Below, in pieces: positions 1 through 8,306 of a stretch of 64,000 bases of DNA (within the stretch, counting starts at the first letter, position 1; each line of letters opens with the position of its first letter). Source of the DNA: Nonomuraea rubra (GTDB lineage Bacteria > Actinomycetota > Actinomycetes > Streptosporangiales > Streptosporangiaceae); the NCBI RefSeq assembly GCF_014207985.1, contig NZ_JACHMI010000001.1, positions 6,121,001-6,185,000 of the forward strand. Reading direction: 5' to 3'. Under the pieces are notes generated by a model, which did no database searches, was not told where the DNA came from, and saw only the letters and a program-made list of their open reading frames with translations. A program made the translations under genes and the position numbers.

Positions 1-868
1 CGTGGGCGCCGGTGCGCACCTCGATCCGCACGCCGGGAAAGGGCCGCAGCCCGCCCCCGTCGGTGTCCACGGCCACGAACGACAGCTCGGTGGCCCCGTA
101 GTACGACACGACGCGCACGCCGGCCGCGGCGGCGTCCGCCCGCGAGCCAGGGGCGAGCGCCGCGCCGCCGACCACGGCCATGCGGAGCGAGCCGGGCTGC
201 CGGAGCACGTCGGGCAGCCGGTGCGGCACCACGTGCACGACGCTCGCCCGCGCCAGGTGGCCGGCCAGGGAGCGGCCCGGCCACCTGCCGGGCAGGACGG
301 CCGTCGCGCCGGTGGCCAGGGCGTGCAGGGCGGCGAAGGCGTACAGGGAGGAGACGAGCGGGCCCGGCACCAGCACGACGTCGTCGGGGCCGATCCCGGT
401 CAGATCGCCGAGATGCGGGTAGGAGCCGGTCCACGAGGCGCGGGTGCGCACGATGGCGCGGGGGCGGCCGGTGCTGCCGGAGCTGAAGCACGCCCAGGCC
501 AGGTCGTCCGGGCCGGCCTCGGTGCGTACGGGCGGGCCCGGCACGTACGGGAGCGGCGTGTCGAGGCGGGCGGCGAGGTGCTCGCCGGTGACCTGGTCCC
601 ACCGCTCGCGGTCCCAGGCGTGGTCGCCCACCAGCGGAGTGGCCCCGGCCAGGTCGGCCGCCAGCACGGCGGTGATCAGCTCCACGGGGTCGGCCAGGGC
701 GACGCCGACCAGGGCGCCGGGGCCGATGCCCCGGCCGCGCAGGTGACGGGCGGCGCCGTCGATCTTGCCGGCGAGCTGGGCGTAGGTGAGCTCGCCCTCG
801 GGGCCGCACACGGCGAGCCGAGACGGGCGCCCGGCGGCGTGCGACAGGACGTCACGGGCTACGGGCAT
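1..868 (-). CDS. AMP-binding acyl-CoA synthetase (partial)
   Basis: Adenylate-forming ligase, likely activating a carboxylic acid to an acyl-CoA in the cytoplasm. Translation from the ATG at 868 gives a protein beginning MPVARDVLSHAAG. It has the AMP-binding core motif SSGSTGRPRAIVRT near residue 145, followed by the usual alternation of hydrophobic strands. The 3' end lies beyond the window, so the C-terminal lid domain is not visible. The start is 7 bp after the bioY stop, so the two genes are almost certainly co-transcribed. That pairing suggests a link to biotin or fatty-acid metabolism, but the acyl substrate cannot be told from the sequence. Family call is firm; specificity is unknown. 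Confidence 0.85.
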   Translation of the reverse strand, partial: MPVARDVLSHAAGRPSRLAVCGPEGELTYAQLAGKIDGAARHLRGRGIGPGALVGVALADPVELITAVLAADLAGATPLVGDHAWDRERWDQVTGEHLAARLDTPLPYVPGPPVRTEAGPDDLAWACFSSGSTGRPRAIVRTRASWTGSYPHLGDLTGIGPDDVVLVPGPLVSSLYAFAALHALATGATAVLPGRWPGRSLAGHLARASVVHVVPHRLPDVLRQPGSLRMAVVGGAALAPGSRADAAAAGVRVVSYYGATELSFVAVDTDGGGLRPFPGVRIEVRTGAH

Positions 869-875
869 CGAAGGG

Positions 876-1475
876 TCAACGCCCCCCGTCCGAGCGCACG
901 CGTTCGCGGTGCACGGCGGGCACCGCGTCGGGGTAGGCGCGCTGCGTGCCCCTGGCCACGACCGCGGTCAGCCCGGCCTTGATCAGGTCGCCGGGCAGGA
1001 AGAGGAGGGTGCTCCACGCCGCCGCGCCGAGCGTCATCCCGCTGACGAGCGCCCAGACGGGAATCCCGAACAGATAGATCACGCCGACGCAACCTACCAA
1101 GCAGGCCAGGAACAACCGCAGGGTGCTCGGGCTGCGGCCCGCCCGCTCCACCAGCCACCCGGTCACCGCGGCCCCCGGAAGCCAGCCGATCAGGAACCCT
1201 GCCGACGGCCCGGTGAACAACCCGAGCCCGCCCCGCCCGCCGGCCGCCAGCGGCAGCCCGGCGGCGATCAGCACGAGCAGCACCAGGACGGCCAGCGCGG
1301 CCCGCCACGAGCCCAGGATCACCCCCGCCAGCATCACGCCCATCGTCTGCAGCGTGATGGGAACGGCCGCACCGAAGACGTTCAGCGTGCCGGGCACGCC
1401 GAGTACGGCGATGAGTGCCGCGAACACGGCCACCCTCGCCAGGGTCTGCATCGCGAACCCGCGCTGTCTCTTCAT
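876..1475 (-). CDS. bioY: Biotin transporter substrate-binding protein BioY
   Basis: Integral membrane S component of an energy-coupling factor (ECF) transporter that binds and imports biotin. The 199-residue protein has about six hydrophobic segments and the BioY signatures PITLQTMGVMLAG (about 40-52) and LFTGPSAGFLIGW (about 86-98). Length is typical of the family. No ATPase or BioN-like partner lies next to it in the window, so it must share energising subunits encoded elsewhere or act alone, as some BioY proteins are reported to do. It sits 24 bp after the nuclease gene and 7 bp before the acyl-CoA ligase. An alternative start at residue 9 (ATG, MQTLARV) is possible. Confidence 0.92.
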   Translation of the reverse strand: MKRQRGFAMQTLARVAVFAALIAVLGVPGTLNVFGAAVPITLQTMGVMLAGVILGSWRAALAVLVLLVLIAAGLPLAAGGRGGLGLFTGPSAGFLIGWLPGAAVTGWLVERAGRSPSTLRLFLACLVGCVGVIYLFGIPVWALVSGMTLGAAAWSTLLFLPGDLIKAGLTAVVARGTQRAYPDAVPAVHRERVRSDGGR

Positions 1476-1499
1476 GCAGTCGATCCCACACCACGACGG

Positions 1500-2162
1500 T
1501 CACGGACGGGCATGGAGGGATCCCACAACATTGCGGCGGATCATCTGCTGGCGACCGATACCGTTCCCACAGAACTCCTGGAACGCCTTGGCGATCTCCT
1601 CCTGCCGGGTTCGCAGCTCCTTGGCGGTGAGCTCGCGGTTCGGCAGGGCGAACTCCAGCGTCCTGGAGGCCGACAGGGAGATCCGGATCTGGTCGGGCAC
1701 GAGGGCCGTGCGGCCGGGGTAACGCAGGCGGACCCGGTAGTCGGTGACGGCGCCGTCGCCCTCCAGGCAGGCGCGGGCGCCGTCCTCGACGCGTTTCATC
1801 AGGCCCTGGTTGATCTGCCTGCCCCGCATGGGGACGAGGTTGTAGCGCAGGCCGACGCCGTCGAAGGAGGCGGCGATGAGGTGGCCGCCGTTCCAGTCGC
1901 CGCGCCCGCCCCACTCGCCCACCGTGCTCTGGCACGCGGTGCGCGGGGCGGACCTGTCGACGAGCTTCCTGGCCAGGGCCTCGGCGGGGCGTCCGGCGTC
2001 GTCGGTGGTGAAGGTCTGGCGGTGGGCGTGGTAGGTGTGGGCCGGCTTCAGGTGGCGCTCGCAGGGAGCGCTGTCGGGCGCGTACGCGGGGGCCGCCGCC
2101 CCGGCGGTGAGCAGCAGGGCGGCGGCGCTCGCGCGGCGCAGGGCAGGGAGAAGTGCGGGCAC
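1500..2162 (-). CDS. Secreted DNA/RNA non-specific endonuclease-like protein
   Basis: Predicted extracellular nuclease of the Endonuclea_NS_2 type. I chose the GTG at 2162 because it has a GAGAGG ribosome-binding site about 9 bases upstream and gives a clean signal peptide (VPALLPALRR, then an Ala/Leu core ending ...APAYA). The mature part has the motif GDWNGGHLIAASFDG, with a catalytic-type His after NGG, and NLVPMRGRQINQGLMKRVE, matching the N-x-x-P...N...E pattern of this ββα-metal nuclease family. A longer frame reaches 2291 but has no signal peptide. Cysteines in CERHL and CQSTVGEW may form a disulfide. The substrate is unproven; in related proteins the domain also appears as a toxin. 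Confidence 0.75.
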   Translation of the reverse strand: MPALLPALRRASAAALLLTAGAAAPAYAPDSAPCERHLKPAHTYHAHRQTFTTDDAGRPAEALARKLVDRSAPRTACQSTVGEWGGRGDWNGGHLIAASFDGVGLRYNLVPMRGRQINQGLMKRVEDGARACLEGDGAVTDYRVRLRYPGRTALVPDQIRISLSASRTLEFALPNRELTAKELRTRQEEIAKAFQEFCGNGIGRQQMIRRNVVGSLHARP

Positions 2163-2323
2163 GGTGGCGTTCCTCTCGCGGAAGGGGAGTTCGCCGGCCA
2201 GGCGCAGTAGGCCGATGGAGGGGCGGGCAAATGGCCTTATCGGCCGCCTCGTCGGCTTTGTCGCGACATTCGTGCCCGTGACCTGAGTCACATAACGTTA
2301 CCTTGTGGTTACTGTTGGTTGTT

Positions 2324-3388
2324 TCAGGCGGCCAGGCGCAGGGCGCGGGCCACGTCCGCGGTGGCGGCCGAGGTTTCGGTCGAGGTGTAGCCGTCACGCA
2401 GGGAGGCGTCGAGGTCCTTCAGCCCGTTGCCGCTGAGGGTGATCACGATGCGCAGGCCCGGCTCCAGCTCGCCCCTGGCGTGCAGGTCGAGCAGGCCCGC
2501 CACCCCGGCCGCCGAGGCCGGCTCGGCGAAGACGCCGTCACGGCGGGCCACCAGCCGGTACGCCTCGAAGATCTGCTCGTCGGTCACCGCGGCGATCAGC
2601 CCGCCTGACTCGTCGCGGGCCGCCAGGGCGCCGTCCCAGGTGGCCGGGTGGCCGATGTTGATCGCGGTGGCCGCCGTGCGCGGCTCGGCGACGGGCTCGC
2701 CGCGTACGAGCGGGGCCGCGCCGGCCGCCTGGAACCCCCACAGGCGCGGCAGCCCGGACGTCAGCCCGGCCTCGCGGTAGTTGCGGTAGCCGCCCCAGGT
2801 GGCGGTGATGTTGCCGCCGTTGCCCACCGGCAGGCAGTGCACGTCGGGCGCGTCGCCGAGGGCGTCGGCGATCTCGTACGCCACGGTGCGCTGCCCGGCC
2901 AGGCGCAGCTCGTTGCCCACCGAGTTGACCAGCGCGATCGGGTGGTGGGCGGCCAGCTCGCGGGCCACGCGCAGGCAGTCGTCGAAGGTGCCGTCGATCT
3001 CGACGATCTCGGCGCCGTAGCGTACGGCCTGGCTCAGCTTGCCCAGCGCGACGCCGCTCCTGGGCACCAGCACGGCCGCGGTCAGCCCGGCGCGGGCGGC
3101 GTAGGCGGCGGCCGAGGCGCTGGTGTTGCCGGTGGAGGCGCAGATGACGACCTCGGCGCCGGCTTCGGCGGCCCGGCTGATCGCCACCGTCATGCCACGG
3201 TCCTTGAACGAGCCGGTCGGGTTCGCGCCCTCGACCTTGAGCCAGACGTCGCAGCCGGTGAGCCCGGACAGGTGCTCCGAGCGCAGCAGCGGGGTGTTGC
3301 CCTCGTTGAGCGAGATGGACGGGGTGTCGGCGGTGACCGGCAGCCAGCGCCGATAGGGGCTGTCGATCAGGCCGTGCCAGGTAGTCAT
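2324..3388 (-). CDS. thrC: Threonine synthase
   Basis: PLP enzyme converting O-phosphohomoserine to threonine, the last step of threonine synthesis. The 354 residues fit the short actinobacterial class. The PLP lysine lies in NPTGSFKDRGM (about residues 57-67), the phosphate-binding loop is VGNGGNITATW (about 199-209), and TGNTSASAAAYAAR and TLSGNGLKD are further fold-type II signatures. It is divergent from an RpiR-type regulator with under 40 bp between the start codons, so their promoters overlap. It stands alone without hom or thrB beside it and may be an accessory paralogue rather than the sole threonine synthase. Confidence 0.93.
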   Translation of the reverse strand: MTTWHGLIDSPYRRWLPVTADTPSISLNEGNTPLLRSEHLSGLTGCDVWLKVEGANPTGSFKDRGMTVAISRAAEAGAEVVICASTGNTSASAAAYAARAGLTAAVLVPRSGVALGKLSQAVRYGAEIVEIDGTFDDCLRVARELAAHHPIALVNSVGNELRLAGQRTVAYEIADALGDAPDVHCLPVGNGGNITATWGGYRNYREAGLTSGLPRLWGFQAAGAAPLVRGEPVAEPRTAATAINIGHPATWDGALAARDESGGLIAAVTDEQIFEAYRLVARRDGVFAEPASAAGVAGLLDLHARGELEPGLRIVITLSGNGLKDLDASLRDGYTSTETSAATADVARALRLAA

Positions 3389-3414
3389 GGCCGCACCGTA
3401 ACACTCGTTTCGTA

Positions 3415-3428
3415 CATTTCGTCAAATG
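3415..3428. promoter_or_regulatory. Palindrome between thrC and the RpiR gene
   Basis: The sequence CATTT-CGTC-AAATG is a perfect inverted repeat with 5-base arms. A related half-copy, ACATTTGTCA, follows at 3442-3451. It sits at the start of the regulator ORF in a gap shorter than 40 bp shared by two divergent genes. It is a plausible RpiR operator controlling both. Binding is inferred from position only. Confidence 0.45.
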
Positions 3429-4268
3429 GAGGATGGTGTAACATTTGTCATTGTGGAGAACGATCCGATCGCGGCCCGGCTCGGCACCGTCTATCCCGAG
3501 CTGCCGCCCGGGGAGCGGGCCGTCGTGCGCGTGCTGCTCGACGATTATCCGTTCGCGGCGCTGGGCTCGCTGCGCGGCCTGGCCGAGCGGGCGGGGGTGA
3601 GCCCGCCGACGGCCTCGCGGCTGTTCGACCGGCTGGGGTTCGAGGGGTTCGCCGCGTTCCAGGCGGCCGTGCGCGACGGGGCGCGGGATCGCTCCCAGCT
3701 CCTGGAGCACGTCTCGGGGCCCGCGGGGCTGGGGCAGGCCGCGGAGGAGCTGCGGGCCGGGCTCGACGGCACCCTGAGTGCCGTGCCCGAACAGCTCTGC
3801 CACCAGGTGGCCGGGCTGCTGGCCGAGGCGCGCAGCGTGTGGGCGCTGGGCGGCCCGCTGAGCGAGCTGGCGGCCGAGTACCTGATCCGCCAGCTCGCCA
3901 GCCTGCGCCAGGGCGCGTACCGGGTGCCCGGCCCGGTGCCGGCGCGGGCACGTACGGTGCTGGACCTGGGGCCGTCCGACGTGGTCGTGGCCTACGACTT
4001 CCGCCGCTACTCCCCCGACACCGCCCGCTTCGTGCGCGCCGCGCACGAGCGGGGGGCGCGCCTGGTGCTGCTCACCGACGCCTGGGGGTCGCCGCTCGCC
4101 GCGCACGCGGAGGTGCTGATCAGCCTGCCGCGCGAGGCGAGCGGGCCGATCGCGCCGCTCGCGCACGAGATCGCGGTCACCGAGCTGCTGCTCGTCGCCA
4201 CGGCCGCGCGGCTCGCGCCGGCCCGGCGGCTGGCCGACCTCGACGCGCTGACCCGGTCCCTGTCCTGA
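3426..4268 (+). CDS. MurR/RpiR family transcriptional regulator
   Basis: DNA-binding regulator with an N-terminal HTH_6 domain (SLRGLAERAGVSPPTASRLFDRLGF, about residues 48-72, shown in parts) and a C-terminal SIS sugar-phosphate-binding fold (about 120-260). The family usually senses phosphosugars. The SIS part contains VWALGGPLSELAAEYL and VVAYDFRRYSPDTARFV, but lacks an obvious catalytic function. The start is uncertain: the ATG at 3426 overlaps the putative operator and has no ribosome-binding site, while a GTG at 3453 would give a normal N-terminus. It is divergent from threonine synthase, an unusual partner for an RpiR protein. What it senses is unknown. Confidence 0.85.
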   Translation: MEDGVTFVIVENDPIAARLGTVYPELPPGERAVVRVLLDDYPFAALGSLRGLAERAGVSPPTASRLFDRLGFEGFAAFQAAVRDGARDRSQLLEHVSGPAGLGQAAEELRAGLDGTLSAVPEQLCHQVAGLLAEARSVWALGGPLSELAAEYLIRQLASLRQGAYRVPGPVPARARTVLDLGPSDVVVAYDFRRYSPDTARFVRAAHERGARLVLLTDAWGSPLAAHAEVLISLPREASGPIAPLAHEIAVTELLLVATAARLAPARRLADLDALTRSLS

Positions 4269-4290
4269 TCTGCGGCGTCCTGATCGGCGG

Positions 4291-4818
4291 CTAGCCGGAC
4301 GGTGTCAGGCGCTTGTAGAAGAAGCTGCAGTCGCGCAGGGTGCCGTCAGGGGAGGCGGCGTAGTCGGGGACGATGCCGTAGCGGGTCCAGCCGCCGGACA
4401 GGTAGACGTGCTCGGCGGTGCTGCCGGTCTCGGTGTCGAGCAGGAGCAGGGTGGCTCCGGAGTCCAGGGCGGCCTGCTCGGCCGTGGCCAGCAGGGCGCG
4501 TGACAGGCCCTGGCCGCGGGCGTCGCGGTGGACCATGAGCTTGACGATCTCGGCGCGGTGGCGGGCGTTGGCCTTGGCGGCCGGGATCAGGCTGACGGTG
4601 CCGGCCAGGACGCCGCCCAGGCGGCAGACCCACACGAGCTGGCTGCCCGCGGCCACCGCCGGGGCCTGCGCCCGCCACCACGCGGCCGCCGCCTCATGGC
4701 CGAACGGCTCGACGAACCCCAGCGAGGCGCCGTCGTCCACGGCGTCGGCCAGCAGCTCGGCCAGCTCCTTGACGCAGTGCTCGAACTCCCCGGCGGACAG
4801 GCGTGCGATGGTGCGCAT
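4291..4818 (-). CDS. GNAT family N-acetyltransferase
   Basis: Single-domain acetyl-CoA-dependent acetyltransferase of 175 residues. The start at 4818 (MRTIARLSAGEF) is set by a GAGAAGGGG ribosome-binding site 4 bases upstream. The acetyl-CoA-binding motif A is VHRDARGQGLSRALLATAE (about residues 97-115), followed by TLLLLDTETGSTAEHVYLSGGW, shown in part, which is the usual strand and helix pair ending in the crossover tyrosine region. It lies 17 bp after the cupin regulator and is likely in its operon. The substrate cannot be inferred. Confidence 0.88.
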   Translation of the reverse strand: MRTIARLSAGEFEHCVKELAELLADAVDDGASLGFVEPFGHEAAAAWWRAQAPAVAAGSQLVWVCRLGGVLAGTVSLIPAAKANARHRAEIVKLMVHRDARGQGLSRALLATAEQAALDSGATLLLLDTETGSTAEHVYLSGGWTRYGIVPDYAASPDGTLRDCSFFYKRLTPSG

Positions 4819-4835
4819 GTGACCCCTTCTCATGA

Positions 4836-5402
4836 TCAGGGCAGGACGACGAAGATCGCGTAACGGGACGGGCCGGGGCCCTGGCAGCGGAAGCGGGAGC
4901 CGCCCCACAGGCGGAAGCGCAGGCAGTCGCCCGCCTCCACGAGATGCGTGCGGCCGTTGGCGGTGATCTCCACCGCCCCCTCCAGGACCCAAATGTGCTG
5001 CTCCAGCCCCGGTACGGGCGGCGCGTCGTAGGCGATGTCGGCCCCCGGCCGCAGCGTCGACTCCACGACCTCGCCGCGCAGCCCCGGATGGGGCGGGGAG
5101 ACCGAGCGGCGCACGAACCCCGACTCCTCGTCCCGCCACACCGGCTGCGCCGCGGCCGTCAGGACCTGCGGCGGCTCGTCCTCCACCTCGGCCAGCAGCC
5201 GGGACATCGTCCGCCCGTACACCTCGCACAGCTTGCCGAGCAGGGCCGCCGTGGGGCTGATCTCGCCGCGCTCCAGCCTCGACAGCGTCGATCGGCTGAT
5301 GCCGGACCGGTGCGCCAGCTCCTCCAGCGGCCAGCCCCGCTCGACCCGCAGCTCGGCCAGGCGGTCGGCGAGCCGGGCGTCCACGGCCTCCAGGTTTCTC
5401 AC
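4836..5402 (-). CDS. XRE-family regulator with C-terminal cupin domain
   Basis: Small-molecule-responsive repressor or activator: N-terminal lambda-type HTH (about residues 10-65, with GISRSTLSRLERGEISPT) followed by a cupin barrel (about 105-188, with GADIAYDAP, EQHIWVLEGAVEI and LVEAGDCLRFRLWGG). This architecture typically controls amino-acid, polyamine or efflux genes. I chose the GTG at 5402 because it overlaps the upstream membrane-protein stop in a GTGA 4-base overlap, typical of coupling. An ATG at 5423 would lie inside a palindrome. Three half-operators directly upstream suggest autoregulation. A GNAT gene follows, so the target may be an amine that the GNAT acetylates; this is inference. 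Confidence 0.85.
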   Translation of the reverse strand: MRNLEAVDARLADRLAELRVERGWPLEELAHRSGISRSTLSRLERGEISPTAALLGKLCEVYGRTMSRLLAEVEDEPPQVLTAAAQPVWRDEESGFVRRSVSPPHPGLRGEVVESTLRPGADIAYDAPPVPGLEQHIWVLEGAVEITANGRTHLVEAGDCLRFRLWGGSRFRCQGPGPSRYAIFVVLP

Positions 5403-6802
5403 ATTTGGGATCGTATCCCACATCTGGGATGGGCGAGGCCGGCGGCCAGGCACGCGACCGGGATGACGGGCAAGACGTACCGGTGGTCGAAGTCCAGGAC
5501 CGCGACCGGGCCGATCAGCAGGCCCATCGCCACCGCCCACGGCAGCAGCGCCACGCGGGGCCGCCGTACCGTGGCGACCGCGCCCAGCAGGAGGATCACT
5601 CCCAGGAACGGGCCGCGCAGGTAGGCGGCGTACTGGTAGGCGATGAGGAAGTCCGCGTACGGGGAGACCGACGACAGGCCGCGGATGTCCGGGTCGTACT
5701 CGCGCTTGACCTTGTCGATCAGGGGCTGATCGGGCAGCTCCCAGTGCCCGCTCCTGAAGCCGAACGCCGGGGTGGTGCGGTCGGGGTGCGGGATCGGGGT
5801 CCAGGAGAAGGCGATGGCCGTGTCGCGTACGACGTGGCCCAGGTAGTCCAGGGGCTGGGCGAGGATCGCGTCGATCGCGAACGAGCGGGCCAGGTCGTTG
5901 TGGGTGAAGCGGTCGCCTGGCAGCAGGTTGAGCGAGGCTCCGGGGGCCCACACGTACTCCGAGGCCGCGTCCACCTTCGTCCCGTTGGGGCACAGGCGGG
6001 CCAGGTCGGGCGGGGGCTGGATGCGGGCGCAGTCGGCGAACGTCATCGTGCGCGCCCACAGGGCGACGCCGTCGGCGCCGCTGATGGCGAACCGGCCGTG
6101 GTGCTGGGCGTACCAGGCGGCGTAGCCGGCCAGGGGCAGCGTGCCGGCCAGCACCAGCGCGGCCAGGCGCCGCCACCCCACCCGCCGCACGGCCAGCGCG
6201 AGCACCACGAGCAGGAGCAGCGGCAGCGCGATCGTCCTGGTCAGCGCCGCAGCCGCGAACAGCAGGCCCGCCCCGGCGGCGGCCCGCACGGACAACGCCG
6301 GCGACCACATCAGCACGGCCAGCCCGGCCACGACCAGGAAGATGAACTGCGTATCGGACAGCACGCCGTGCTCCAGCCGCAGGAAGGAGGCGTCGAAGAG
6401 CAGCGGCGCCGCCGCCGACGCCGCCACCCAGCCGGGCGCCGACCTGCGCCGCAGCACCGCGTAGAGCAACAGGCCGGTGCCCAGGCCGAGGGCGTGCTGG
6501 ACGGCCGCGACCAGCTCCACGCTGTGGAACGGCAGCAGCGCCCGCAGCAGCAGCGGGTAGCCGATCGGGTGGAAGGTCGCCGACGGGGCAGGGTGCACGG
6601 CGGTGTCGAGGTAGGTGAAGGAGTCGTACCAGTAGAGCGTGACGGGGCGGTAGCCGAGCATCGTCACCACCCGCAGCACGGCGGCCAGGGCCAGCAGCGC
6701 GGCGAAGACGCGGTGGTCGGCGAGTACGGCGAGGCGGCGCTGCGCGGGCAGCGCCACCCGGGTGTCGGTGAGCACGCGGAATCCGATCGATCGTGAGGGC
6801 AT
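5399..6802 (-). CDS. Polytopic membrane protein, glycosyltransferase family 39-like
   Basis: A 467-residue membrane protein with about ten hydrophobic segments and a short cytosolic N-terminus (MPSRSIGFRV). The first loop has WYDSFTYLDTAVHPAPSATFHPIGYP, shown only to locate it; an acidic residue followed by a proline-rich stretch in this loop is typical of dolichyl/polyprenyl-phosphate mannosyltransferase-like and ArnT-like proteins. A later loop (about 235-340) is polar and probably extracellular. This suggests transfer of a sugar from a lipid carrier outside the membrane. No known symbol could be assigned. It precedes the cupin regulator with a 4-base overlap. Confidence 0.7.
   Translation of the reverse strand: MPSRSIGFRVLTDTRVALPAQRRLAVLADHRVFAALLALAAVLRVVTMLGYRPVTLYWYDSFTYLDTAVHPAPSATFHPIGYPLLLRALLPFHSVELVAAVQHALGLGTGLLLYAVLRRRSAPGWVAASAAAPLLFDASFLRLEHGVLSDTQFIFLVVAGLAVLMWSPALSVRAAAGAGLLFAAAALTRTIALPLLLLVVLALAVRRVGWRRLAALVLAGTLPLAGYAAWYAQHHGRFAISGADGVALWARTMTFADCARIQPPPDLARLCPNGTKVDAASEYVWAPGASLNLLPGDRFTHNDLARSFAIDAILAQPLDYLGHVVRDTAIAFSWTPIPHPDRTTPAFGFRSGHWELPDQPLIDKVKREYDPDIRGLSSVSPYADFLIAYQYAAYLRGPFLGVILLLGAVATVRRPRVALLPWAVAMGLLIGPVAVLDFDHRYVLPVIPVACLAAGLAHPRCGIRSQM
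5406..5430. promoter_or_regulatory. Three alternating TGGGAT half-sites at the cupin-regulator start
   Basis: The plus strand carries TGGGAT (5406-5411), ATCCCA (5415-5420) and TGGGAT (5425-5430). The outer pairs form two overlapping perfect palindromes with 3- and 4-base spacers. They lie immediately upstream of the GTG start of the XRE-cupin gene and inside the 3' end of the preceding gene. This is a good candidate autoregulatory operator. Confidence 0.55.
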
Positions 6803-6868
6803 GCCGAGGACGGCGCACGGCGGTGAGGCGGGCGCGCGCCCAGGAGGAGGCTCAGGGGTGAGCCGGGA

Positions 6869-7690
6869 TCAGCAGCGGGACTCTGGCACCGGGCTGCGCT
6901 GGGTGCTGGGCTCGGCGCCGACCAGCAGGAGCGCCTGGCCGTCGGCGCTCATGACGCCGTCGTGCACGTACCAGCCGTCGGGCGCCGAGGGGCCGGCGGG
7001 CCGGCCGTAGGAGATGTAGGACGGCGTGACGCCCCGCTCGCGCAGCAGGGCCGAGACCTCGGCGACGGTCTGGTTCACGTAGTCCACGCAGTGCAGGGGC
7101 TCGCCGGGGATGGCGATGCCGGGCGGCATCTTGTACCGCTCGCCGGGCAGGGCGCGCCTGCCGAGCGTGATCTCGGCCTTCTTGCCGAAGTCGACCGGCA
7201 CCTTCACCCCGATGGGGCAGCCCAGGAACCGCTCGCACGGGCCCGGGGAGTCGATCGTGGTGATCGGGCCCTCGACGGGCACCGGCCTGCCGGATCTGAG
7301 CCGGTCCAGGTCGTGGATCACGATCATCTGGCCCGTCAGGCTCGCGGAGGTCGGCACCAGGTCGAGCGTGATGTCCAGGCCCCTGGCGCGCAGCTCGCGC
7401 TGGTACACCTCGGGCTCGGCCATCAGGTCCTTGACCGTGATCACGTAGTGGTCGTCCACTATCTCGATGTCCAGCGCGGCGGAGGCGGGTGCCTGGGCGA
7501 CGCCGAAGGACAGCAGGGCGGCCAGCGTGGCCAGCACCGGCACGGCCGCCCACCTGCGCGGCCGGCCGCGGCGGCGGGGCTCGGGGACGGGGACGGAGGT
7601 GATCTCCTCCAGCAGCTCCCTGGCGATCGGCGTGGCACCGGGGCCGGGGTCGGGCGCGATGCCGGCCACCAGGCGGTCGATCTCGTGCAT
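6869..7690 (-). CDS. Membrane-anchored partner of the ECF sigma factor
   Basis: A 273-residue protein with a cytosolic N-terminus of about 48 residues (MHEIDRLVAGIAPDPG...), one transmembrane helix (about 49-70, WAAVPVLATLAALLSFGVA) and a large extracellular part. There is no zinc-binding HxxxCxxC anti-sigma motif. Two pairs of extracellular cysteines (CERFLGC; CVDY...SRC) may form disulfides. The start ATG overlaps the sigma-factor TGA by one base (TGATG), so translation is coupled. By position it is the probable anti-sigma or signal-receiving protein, but the sequence alone does not prove that. I do not recognise a named family. Confidence 0.6.
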   Translation of the reverse strand: MHEIDRLVAGIAPDPGPGATPIARELLEEITSVPVPEPRRRGRPRRWAAVPVLATLAALLSFGVAQAPASAALDIEIVDDHYVITVKDLMAEPEVYQRELRARGLDITLDLVPTSASLTGQMIVIHDLDRLRSGRPVPVEGPITTIDSPGPCERFLGCPIGVKVPVDFGKKAEITLGRRALPGERYKMPPGIAIPGEPLHCVDYVNQTVAEVSALLRERGVTPSYISYGRPAGPSAPDGWYVHDGVMSADGQALLLVGAEPSTQRSPVPESRC

Positions 7691-8244
7691 CACATGGCCC
7701 CCTTCGTCATCGCGACGGCGCGCAGGCCGATGCGGGCCAGGTCGATGCCGACCGCGTCCAGGTGCGTGGCCAGCCGTTTGCGTGCCCGGTGCAGCCGCAG
7801 CCTGGCGTTGGCCCGCGAGCAGCCCAGGACGGTGGCGATCTCGTCGGAGCCCAGCCCCTCCCAGCCCGCCAGCGCGAGGATCTCCCGGTCGTCGGCGCTC
7901 AGCCGCGCGAACGCGTCCCGCACGCCCGACAGGCTCTCGCCGGCTTCCAGACGCTCCGCCCACACGGCGAGCTCGCGGCCGAGCCGCTCCACCAGCTCGC
8001 TGCGGCGCGACTCCGCGCGGCGGCCGTTGGCCAGCACGCGGCGGGCCACGCCGTACAGCCACAGGCGCGCGTCCCGCCCGTCCGGGATGTCGTCCAGGCG
8101 GCGCCAGGCCGTGGCGAACGTCTCGGCGAGCGCGTCGGCGGCGTCCTCGTGGGAGTCGGTACGCCGCCGGATGTAGGCGAGGATGTCGGCATAGGCGGCA
8201 ACGTAGATCACCTCGAAGCGCTGTTTGCGGTCATCGTGGGACAA
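7690..8244 (-). CDS. ECF RNA polymerase sigma factor
   Basis: Extracytoplasmic-function sigma-70 factor of 184 residues. Region 2 spans about residues 10-75 (YADILAYIRRR, DALAETFATAWRRL, LWLYGVARRVLAN) and region 4 about 108-160 (LSADDREILALAGWEGL, IATVLGCSRANARLRLHRAR). The start is a TTG with AGAAGG five bases upstream. It is translationally coupled to a membrane protein, the classic sigma/anti-sigma arrangement. Its regulon is not visible beyond its own operon. A 14-base imperfect inverted repeat lies just upstream. Confidence 0.93.
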   Translation of the reverse strand: MSHDDRKQRFEVIYVAAYADILAYIRRRTDSHEDAADALAETFATAWRRLDDIPDGRDARLWLYGVARRVLANGRRAESRRSELVERLGRELAVWAERLEAGESLSGVRDAFARLSADDREILALAGWEGLGSDEIATVLGCSRANARLRLHRARKRLATHLDAVGIDLARIGLRAVAMTKGAM

Positions 8245-8258
8245 CGCTGCCTTCTCTC

Positions 8259-8302
8259 ATCCGGTAGGTCCGACATCTCATACCTGTCCGGACCCACCGG
8301 AT
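8259..8302. repeat. 14-base inverted repeat between DUF6204 and sigma genes
   Basis: Arms 8259-8272 (ATCCGGTAGGTCCG) and 8289-8302 (CGGACCCACCGGAT) match with one mismatch over 14 bases around a 16-base loop. It lies after the DUF6204 stop and before the sigma-factor start on the same strand. It could act as a transcript hairpin ending the TetR-DUF6204 operon, or as an operator. There is no U-tract, so the terminator reading is weak. Confidence 0.45.
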
Positions 8303-8306
8303 AGTT

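Noticed and set aside
859..2397. 512-codon minus-strand frame covering bioY and the nuclease
   Set aside because: Arg/Pro-rich with no domain; the real genes in this span are in other frames and have clear family motifs.
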